Of a stretch of DNA of 64,000 bases, positions 55,452-64,000 are shown piece after piece. The position numbers and the translations under genes are program-made. This DNA is from Scilla litardierei (taxonomy: Eukaryota > Streptophyta > Magnoliopsida > Asparagales > Asparagaceae), in assembly GCA_030789695.1 (NCBI GenBank), contig CM061132.1, positions 166,123,442 to 166,187,441 on the forward strand, read 5' to 3'. The notes beneath the pieces were generated by a model, which saw nothing but the letters and a program-made list of their open reading frames with translations, made no database searches and was not told the origin of the DNA. Every line of letters begins with the position of its first letter. Positions within the stretch are counted from its first letter, which is position 1.

Positions 55452-58400
55452 TGTAATGCCCGTATGTGGAAAATATTGTTTGCGTGTGTGCATATAGTAA
55501 TTTTGTTGTGTGTATAGTAATTTCCTGCATGTATTGCTATAAGGTGACTATGATGTGCCTTGGATATATACGTGGATGTGTGTGGTTGTTGTTAGTGTTA
55601 TCAGTACTAGTATTATTATTGGTGTTACTGTGGATGTTATTATTATTGTTGTTGTAAGTGTTATTATTGTTGTTGTTATTGTTGATGTTGTTATTCTTAT
55701 ATTCTTATTAGTGATACGGAGATAATTATTGATGAATGGTAATATTATTATTATTATTGATGTTGGGTTGTTGTTATTATTATTATTATTATTATTACTC
55801 GTTGGGCTTGGTTTTGGGCTTGGATATTAGAAGAGAGGAGAGATTTTCATTAAGGGATGGCAAACTTGTAAATACCCTATCATTCTTCTTTCAACAACAT
55901 TCCTTTTTCATTCTTTCTTTTTTCCCTAGCTCCTTCCTTCTTCCCCAAAACCTGGCCGACCCTCTCTCCCTCAAATGAGCTTGCTGCCTAAATTTCTTCC
56001 CCCAGGCCGAAAATGGAGAGAAGCAACAAAAGAAAAAAGAGAGATCTCTTTTCAGTTCACTCTCCCTAAACCCCTTGAGCTACCGACTTCTCTCCCACAT
56101 GCTTCACCAAAAACGCCCAGGCCAAGTCTTCCCCCTTGCTGGCCGAACCTCCCTCATGTCCCCTTGGTTGATGGAGGTGTTTTCATGCAAGGTGAGAGTA
56201 GGGCTTTGGGTTTGGAGGTGAGGTTGATGGAGGAGTCATGAAATTGAAAGAGGAGTTAGGGTTTGGAGCTTGAAGAGGGTGATCCATGGGGGAATTTCGA
56301 AATTAGGGCTTGAGCTTGGAATTGAAAGAGGAATTGGCATCTTGGATGAGGTATGATTCCACCATCAACTCATATGTTTCACCTTCATATTGAGAGTAAA
56401 GTTATCTTTGGGGTTTTTGTGAATTTCTTTGACATGGTGTATGCAAGATTAAATTAATATGATGTGTTGGATTAATTGATGCCATGATTAGACTTCATGT
56501 TGTTCTTGAATGATTTGTTTCATTCATTTTATGAAATTGAGAATTATATGATGTGTTGGGTTAATTTTGCTTAAAACCCAATTTTCATGTTGTGTTGAAA
56601 TTGTAGGAGGTGTTGAAATTAGTAATGCTATGGTTTAGTTGAAATAAGTAGAATCGTTCTTTAAGCTTGATTTTCTTGATTAAGTTGAAATTGTCGCAAG
56701 TTGAATATTGAAAGCTTTATTTCCCACTTTCCCTTGCATGAAAAGTGTTGATTAGGTAAATCATGTGAATTGTTTAATTTTCATATGTGTGCACCCACAT
56801 AAGATGAGAGGTTGCTTAATTCATATGTGGGCAATTAATTGAGATGAGATGTTGCTTTAATATTCATTTGAGATGAGAAATAAACTATTGTATAATGTGT
56901 TGCTTTAATTTTGTTAGTGTATAAAGGTTTTGGTAGGTGGGAGAAGTGTTGCTTAAATTTCGCTTAAACTCCTCATGAAACATGGAACTTTATCTTTAAA
57001 TTTCTCTTGTATGAGAATGGGCCATGTTACGTGGTGTTACTCTCATTTTGGGTGAAATTGCCCTCATTTTGACATATGGAGTAATTTGATTAAAAGAACT
57101 GGCTTTCATTTCGTTGTAGTGATTAAATGAAATTGCTTTAATTTAGCTATGAGATAGAGGGAGTTGGAAATCGATGCATTTACCGTCTTGTTTCAATAAT
57201 TCTGCAACTTGCTCTCATTTAACATCGTTGGAAGCTTAAATCTTTTCCAATCCCATTTGCATGAATTGGGTGAATTAAGTAAGTTAAGTGGAATTTAGGT
57301 GTTGATATGGAACTTAAACAATGTAGGAAGCTTTAAATTAATTAGGTTGAACTTTATGTTGCAAGTTCTAACTAAGATTGAATTCATATGTTATGTTGAT
57401 ATTAAAAGAGAAAAGTGCTTCTTTATGTCGCCTTTAGTAGTTTGTTGTACTAGTAGGAGGTTGCTAAAGAAGTTGACTTTAATTAGGAAGATGCATACCT
57501 TCCCATGCCATGAACTTAACCATTTCACTAAAAAGAAAGGCCTAGCACTAAAGTTGAAGGTATTACCCTTCGATGGACGAAATCAGCTGGGTCATGCTCG
57601 AGACCTGAACTGAATAAGGCAATCACTTGTGAGTTCTAACAGTCTCCGAACTCTCTTTGAGATTTTGCATGTTACCTCCCTTGAATGTGTTAGCTTACTT
57701 AGGTTGCTAAATTGTTCGTGCCTACATAAAGTTGATATCTTTGATTCAAAGGTGTGATGTTTATCGCAATATTTGCGAGATACTCTCTTTTCATGCAAGG
57801 AATGATATTTATTTCAAGTCCATGCATATGTTCCCATTTTTATGAAATATGCAAGCCATGGTTGTCTCTCTCTTTATTGTGTTGAAGTGAAAATCTTCAC
57901 ATGTTGTGGCAAACTCTTTTCTTGATATTTCGGCCTTGGGCCTCTTGTAATATTTTGATGTGATGATGAAAATATGACGGTGTTGAAAAGAAGGAAATTT
58001 GAAAGAAAGCAAAATGCAAAGAATGTAATATGCACCCATACACATGGGTTGTGATATGATGTGATTAGGACACGAGGTGGAGTGCACGTGCATGGACAAA
58101 GTGCCGCGGTAGGAGGCGGGTGAATACGCCGTTGGCCACCTCTTGATCCATTAGGTGGCTCCACGTTGATAACGGAGTAGAATCGCTTGCACGTGCATGC
58201 CGCATTCATGGGATCCCCATTGTATTGCATTGCATTGCATTGCGTCGCATTGTTTGTGTTTCATACGCATCATGGCATCATTGAGCATCACGTGTGATTG
58301 GTGGTTATATATGTGTGATTGTTACCCTTTGGGCATGAATGTTGCCATGAATGCATATGTGCTTGAAATGGTGGTATGTTGGAAAGTGGGGTTGGTGGTT

Positions 58401-58884
58401 GTTAGTAGTTGAGCTTGCGTGGTGGTGGTGGTGTTAATGTTAGTGGTACTATTAATGCTATTGATGTTGACATTATTATTGTTGCTATTGTCGAAGTTGT
58501 TGTGATTATTATTCCTCTTCTTGATTTGGGCCATTGGGCTAAATTTAGTGGATAAAGTTGGTTGGATTTGAATGTAGGGGTGATTGTGAGATAGATTTGG
58601 GTGTGTTATGGTACTTGGGTGAGTTTGGGTTACATATTGTATATGAGATTTGTAATTGATGTTGTAATTGAACAGTTCATATATATGTTATATTGGTGTT
58701 TTGAGTTGGTGGCTCTTTTCGTGTTTCTGTGATGTCTGGGATGCTATAGGTACCATCCCAGCAGTGCACAGTGGGCCTGCTTGAGTTTTGAAATTTTGTA
58801 CTTCTCTTCCGTAGCACACGCCTCTTCGGGAATACCTGATACGGATTCGTACTTATCGGGTATCTCGGGGAGCGGGGCATTACA
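55452..58884 (+). mobile_element. Solo LTR D (3,433 bp), related long-LTR family
   Basis: Ends TGTAATGCCC and GGGCATTACA. The flanks AAAAC (55447-55451) and AAAAT (58885-58889) match at 4 of 5. It has the TGTAA...TTACA end type of A-C but a different body. It contains TTATTATTGTTGTTG microsatellites, a pyrimidine-rich leader-like block (55880-55975) and no coding domain. It starts only 18 bp beyond the foldback element. Confidence 0.8.
55590..55800. repeat. TTA/TTG trinucleotide-rich stretch
   Basis: Runs of TTATTATTG and GTTGTTGTTA, with a pure (TTA)n block near 55770-55796. A similar stretch occurs at 58430-58515 in the same LTR. Confidence 0.85.
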
Positions 58885-59183
58885 AAAATGTTGTGAATGG
58901 TGAAGGGATAGGAAACACGTGGCCCGTATATATATCGGTATATCTGTGCATCCCTGTGACGTTTTGCATCTCAACCATCCGACTCAATCGGAAGTCAGTA
59001 AAATAAAATTAAATCACGATGCAATCGCGATCTCCTCTCCCCCATTATTGTCATGTTCTCTCCTCTCACAGAAAAAGTAATTGCAAGCATGCTCTCCATG
59101 TGCTTTCGTCTCCCCCATTGTCTCCACTCCCCCAAATTGCAAGTCTGATTCAATCGACGTTGTCTCTCGTTTCCCATATTATC
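58885..59183. other. Upstream flank of the second locus copy; no gene
   Basis: AT-rich then CT-rich (CTCCTCTCCCCCATT) sequence ahead of the duplicated locus. It has no counterpart upstream of copy 1, where the hAT element sits instead. Confidence 0.45.
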
Positions 59184-62100
59184 GCCCTAGCTCGCGTTCT
59201 CCTCTTGCCCTAGCTGCAGCCCTAGCTCACACTCTCCGCTCGCCCTATCTCGCGATCTCCTCTAATATCCTCACACCCTCTCAGCCCCCGCATCACATGG
59301 ATCTCCCAGTGCACTCAGCTTGTAACGACCTGTATTTTTCGTAAACATTTAAGCTAAATATTTGAAGTAATTTCATTTTTAATTGTGTTTTGTAATGGTT
59401 GATCAGGAGTTTTAAACTAATTTCAAAAATTCTTATAAAAATATTTTGAAATACTAGAATTATTATAAAGTATTTCAGCAATTTCAGATTTCCTCAAATA
59501 CCCAAAACATTTCTGTTAAAATTCACCTTCCAAAATTACCGTTTTGATTCGACGAATTTATTTTCTATACAAACATCATCAAAACGATTTCAAACTTTTG
59601 CAGTAGCATCCTATGATCATTTAGGGCTTTCCACATTAATTTCGTAATTTTCTGAAGTCAAATCAATAGAGAACCCGCATACCCACTTCCTAAACGTTTT
59701 GGCCAAAAACTAGTATTCCCGTAGCCCAAACCCTGAAACGGACTTCGTATTCGCGATCCTCGCGACGAAACGATCCCGTGGGTATGTTTTCGTAATTTTT
59801 CGGACACGTTTACTAGTAGGGGCAAAATCGTAATTTTGTATTTTTGACTATTTCTATTAATTACATTTTAACCTTTTTACTTAATTACTAATTACCCTAT
59901 TAACTATTAATTTACCCTAACTACCTACTCTAGCCATGTCTAAAACGTGGAGGGACACGTTTTAAGTTTTTTCTACACTTAGTCTAAGTTTAAACCTAAC
60001 CTATTTATTATCTACCTAATATAATTAATCCCTTTGACTAATGTATTTTTATTATTATTAATTACCTATTTAATCCCCCCGGCTTCTCAAATTAACCCAC
60101 ACTTAAAAATCTCTCTCCTGTTTGTTTGCACACAGGCCAACTCAACATCTCTCTCTCTTTTCGAAACCCGACCCCTCATACGCACGCACACAGTCTCTCC
60201 TCCCCCGTCGAGCATCGAAGCCCAAGGCTCCACCGGAGCTTCCCCACCTCCGATCAACGTTACCCATATCCCGCAAGCTGTAGGCCGCCGTTCGCTGCCG
60301 CATCGCTTCCAGCTCCGCCTCCGATCGAGCTGAACTCATCTTCTCATCATCAGCCCCTCCCACTCTCATCACTGCCGCCCTCCGATGAGACACCCCCCGA
60401 AGCCCGCTACAGCCTCTCGCCGTCATCCCCTCCACTCTTTGAAGCCTTCCGACGGTCGCTCTTCGCCTCCGAGCTCCGCCCGAACCCCCAGCAGCTCGGA
60501 GCAACACCCCTGCCCTCGACTTCGCCTACCTCCGCCTCCTCCCTCGCCGATGGCCTCCCGAAGTCCCCGCTGCACACCCCGCCTCCTCCGCTCCTCGACA
60601 CCATGTCGTCGTCCGCCTTCCAATCCCTCCGACGAAGTCCGATAGCTCGAACGAAGCCCCCACCCGGAGCTGATCGATCCCGGCCGTCGCCATCGTCTGC
60701 CCCCCGACCTCTCTCTCCTCTCCTCTCAGACGTAACGTCGCCGGCGCCTCCCGACGTCCACACAGCGACTCCGACGAAGCTCCGGTCTCGACTGCACACC
60801 CCGAAAGCCCGCCACAGTGCCAACGACGCCGCCGGAGAACGCCGCTTCCGCCTCCCCCGATGAGCCCGCCGTCGCTTCGAGGCAATCCGACGCTTTCGCT
60901 TCCGCCTCGCATCGACAGCCCCGCCGCTCGAAGCTCCGCCTCTGCCCCGCTCTCGCCGGCACCTCGGAGGCCGCTGCTGCCCGCCTCCAGCCCCGTCTGA
61001 CGTCGTCGTCGACCCCGACCGCGCCGCCGCCTCCGCCTGCCCTCACTCCGCCGCCGTCGGACCGCACACACAGCTCCCCCCTCAGCGTAACGACGGAGAA
61101 CGGAACGAAGCAGCGTAAGTTTTTCAATGGCAAACTTGTAAATACGAGTTAAAAATCGTATTTTCGTATTTTTAAATAATTAATAAATGAGTTTATTGGT
61201 TTTAAATCTATAAGTAATTATATAAGCCCTAGAAAAATGTGTGACTAGCTCCAGAAAATCAGAAATGACATTCTGGACCCAATGGCACTAGTTTTGTCTC
61301 AATCCGATGCTTAGATTTTTCAGAATTAATTTTTAACCCCAAAAGTTAAATACGTTATTTTCGATTAAAAATCCGTAACTTGTTATTCTCACGTACAATT
61401 ATATGTGAGAAAAATATATGTTAAAGTACTCTTCGAGACGGTCATTTTGACAGTTCATTCGCAGCTTTCCGATGTAGATTGCATCCGGAATAAATTGTTG
61501 AATAAATACGTCACTTAATTAAAAATTAGTTTTAAATTGATTTTAAGCTTTTAAAATTATAAAAATTAGTATAAACTTCAGAAAAATATTTCCTCTTACG
61601 ATCAAATTATTTTCCTTATAAATAGGCTATAGAAAAATTTAGAACACTTTCCGACACCGTTTCAATCGATTATAAAATCAAACACGTTAAGTTAAATAGG
61701 TAGAAAATATGTGTTCTGTAACCAATTGTTCTTGTGTTTTGCAGGTACAAATTCTTGTGCACCAGCTTCCGTGGAAGTCTTAGAACCAGTTCCGGCTTGC
61801 TACGTCGATTCCGAAATCAGTAAGTCACGATTAATTCTTATGTTAGAAAATTAGATAAGTGTACCCGTATGAACTTAGGACTCCACTATAGCCTCCGAAC
61901 GGCTACTTGACTTGAACCGAACTAGAAACCTAATCTAATAGGAAAGTAATCAACTATAGATTACTTTGCCAACTTTCAACTTTGGTGGTTGTTAAACACA
62001 AACATCAACTTGGGTAAATTGTGTGCTAAACAATACTTCTACATGCTCGAAGCATGGAATCGGTATTTCTGTTGTTGGACTTGTCTTTATCCTCAGTTCG

Positions 62101-64000
62101 TTCTGGCACAGTCAGCTTTGGAATGAGTTACCACACTCTGGTTTTCAATGAAAAAGTCAACCAGTGGACTTGGGTTGACTAACATGTGATACACCGTATG
62201 GAATATCTTGTGAACCTTGTTGTGGAATATCTTGTGGAATATTTGGTGGAACATCTCATGAAACATCTTGTGGAACATCCCGTATAAACATGAACATAGA
62301 ACACTTAACACACTTCACTGGGGTTTTGGGGTAACTCATAGTTTGAGAGAGTATGGGAGTGACTGGAGTTCAATCTTCCCGTCCCGCTGCATGTGTTTCG
62401 GCATCCCGTCCCGCTGCCTGTGTTTCGGCAAACTACATGTACCGTGCCTGTGTTTCGGCATTCGTATGGGTCGCGCCCAGGTAAGAGATGGACTTGATGG
62501 TCACATATTGTACTCTCCGACTTGAGTCACGTAGTGTAGTTACTTTTGCACAGTCACTTTTACTTTACGCACTACAGTCACCTTTACTTTACACGTTCCA
62601 TGCACGTTACTTACTACACTTGTGCAGTCCCCAGTTCTTTACCTGTCGTACTTTTAGCTACAGCAGTAGTACGTTTCACTTGCTTAGCCTGCTTTACACT
62701 TGCACTACCACAGTACAGTTGTTCTTTCCTTTCAGTTCAGTTTGCCTTTACTTTTTAGTTGTGTACAGTTGTTGCTCAGTACTTTACTTTTCACTCTGGT
62801 CTGCTTGTACGTAGTTACTTTTGTCATACTTGTGCACTGCTTCTTTTCTATATTTAGAATTGTTGTGACTTACTTACGGTTCCATCTCCGTGGCACCGCA
62901 GACGACGTACATATGGAGGTAGATGCTCCTGAGCTAATAGCGCCAGAATTCGACCGCCGCTTCCAGAGTTATATTTCAGTGTTGTGTACTTTATTCTTTC
63001 ATGTATATTTGTTGGGACATCTTGTACGGTATGGAATGTAATAATTAGACACTATTTGGGTATTTTTTTACATCTCTGCATCGTGGCTATTTTGAATTCA
63101 CTGGTAACCTGCAGGACCTGCGCAAATATCAAATAAGTAACGGGCCCCCAAAAGCGGGTCGTTACACAGCTCTCTTCTCAATCTCCCAAATTTGAAGGTA
63201 AATTTGAGGGTAAGTTTGCTGCACGTAGGTTAATGGGGCTTTTTTCCTATGATAAAGTTGCGATCTTTGATGATAAAGTTGCGATCTTTGATGGTTTGTC
63301 ACGAGAAATTTTCATGTTTCATGTTCTTGCATTCTTTAAGTTTTACAGGGCAGCAAATGGATGCCTTTGTAGCTTCAGCTGCACCAATGCTACTATAAGT
63401 ACCCTTGAAAATCGTTTATTTGATTTGAAATCGTTAATACTCGATAGTGCCTCAAGCCCATCATCAATGCGGAAGATATGCCGATTTTCAACACAAAGAA
63501 CTCATCGCAAATTATCATTTAAAGTTAATACAGAAAATTTGACAGTATATTTCAGCATCAGATCACATTATGTACAGTGCATAAAAATCCTGCAATCTTA
63601 ATACTTTGAAATTTGCACTGATGTCATACAATTTTATTCCTCAAACATCATATCATTGTATCAATCAAATCTTGATATCGATGCAATCTGATTTGTTGCT
63701 TCAATATGTAGCCTTTGCAGGAGAATCCATGCTCTATGTGGATGGACACATAATTTTGCGCTTTGAGAGCTCACGAAGAAAAACCACTCACTTCAATTTT
63801 CGTTGGTCCTCAGTTAAGGGCATGCAAGCTCTATCAACTTTGCTTACCAAAGCTATGCTCAGATATATACTAGGCATATGAATTTGAACGAAGACTAATC
63901 TAGTCATCTCCTTTTAGTTCATGTCTTCTTAGAGCTTCTTCATGACTATACATTTTAAATGGAAATGGAAATTGTAAATGGAAGTTGTCTTGACTTCTCT
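59184..64000 (+). pseudogene. Second, decayed copy of the unrecognised locus
   Basis: 59184-59320 and 63172-64000 align with 21404-21540 and on to about 22880. Solo LTR C separates the two parts. Both splice donors seen in copy 1 are lost: ACT|GTAAGT became ACTATAAGT (63392-63400 region) and ATAG|GTATGC became AAAGCTATGC (about 63850). The segment matching 22235-22795, which carries the last exon of copy 1, is deleted near 63915. It runs off the right edge of the window. Confidence 0.7.
59321..63166 (+). mobile_element. Solo LTR C (3,846 bp), chromovirus-like
   Basis: Ends TGTAACGACC and GGTCGTTACA, with CAGCT on both sides (59316-59320 and 63167-63171). Copy 1 of the locus shows the corresponding unoccupied site (TTAGCTCTTC at about 21535). 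Same internal layout as A and B: CTCTCT leader, GC-rich core (60140-61110), donor AGC|GTAAGT at 61115, acceptor TTTTGCAG at 61744, donor GTAAGTCACG at 61820. The 245-codon open frame at 60126-60863 is Pro/Ser/Arg-rich and reflects base composition. Confidence 0.92.

Overview
The window is nuclear DNA of a flowering plant, probably a eudicot. Evidence: spliced genes with GT/AG junctions, an F-box/DUF295 gene with a telo-box promoter, and plant-type transposons of several classes (Ty1/copia with iMet-type primer sites, a Sirevirus, Athila-like Ty3/gypsy, chromovirus-type long LTRs, hAT, and Mutator-like foldback elements). Nothing bacterial or organellar was seen. Most of the sequence is transposon-derived, and host genes survive only as islands.

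Layout. 1-5461: a 68-bp tandem repeat, then the decayed 3' half and 3' LTR of an Athila-like gypsy element. 6669-8872: a truncated Ty1/copia element that runs into a large inverted repeat. 9990-11921: another Athila-like LTR with its primer site and the start of gag. 13230-18263: a second copy of the copia family with a nearly intact pol. 18663-21390: a broken hAT transposase on the minus strand. 21400-22611: an unrecognised spliced-looking locus, whose diverged second copy lies at 59184-64000. 23740-29621: two orphan terminal exons (one from an aspartic protease) and an apparently intact F-box/DUF295 gene (26680-27870, minus).

30160-33773 holds a tandem paralogue of that F-box gene. It is split by a 2.57-kb solo LTR, lacks its C-terminus, and has a Mutator-like MITE inserted at its TATA box. 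Just upstream, 34541-55433 is a nested tower: a foldback element with about 68-bp inverted ends and a 9-bp target duplication contains a GC-rich minisatellite. That minisatellite was entered by a gag-only Sirevirus (34810-45185, 5-bp duplication CGGCG) and by a gag-only gypsy element (45338-54821, duplication ACCCC). Each of these two was later entered by a solo LTR of one chromovirus-like family (39014-42250 and 45597-48980). A third solo LTR of that family interrupts the second copy of the duplicated locus (59321-63166), and a related one lies between (55452-58884).

Nearly every insertion is bounded by a matching target-site duplication, and several have a natural empty site elsewhere in the window, so the order of events can be read directly. 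The most unusual shared pattern is that five different LTR families each carry their own cluster of palindromes, in four cases close to a recognisable TATA-like box. No complete autonomous element and no convincing new enzymatic system was found.
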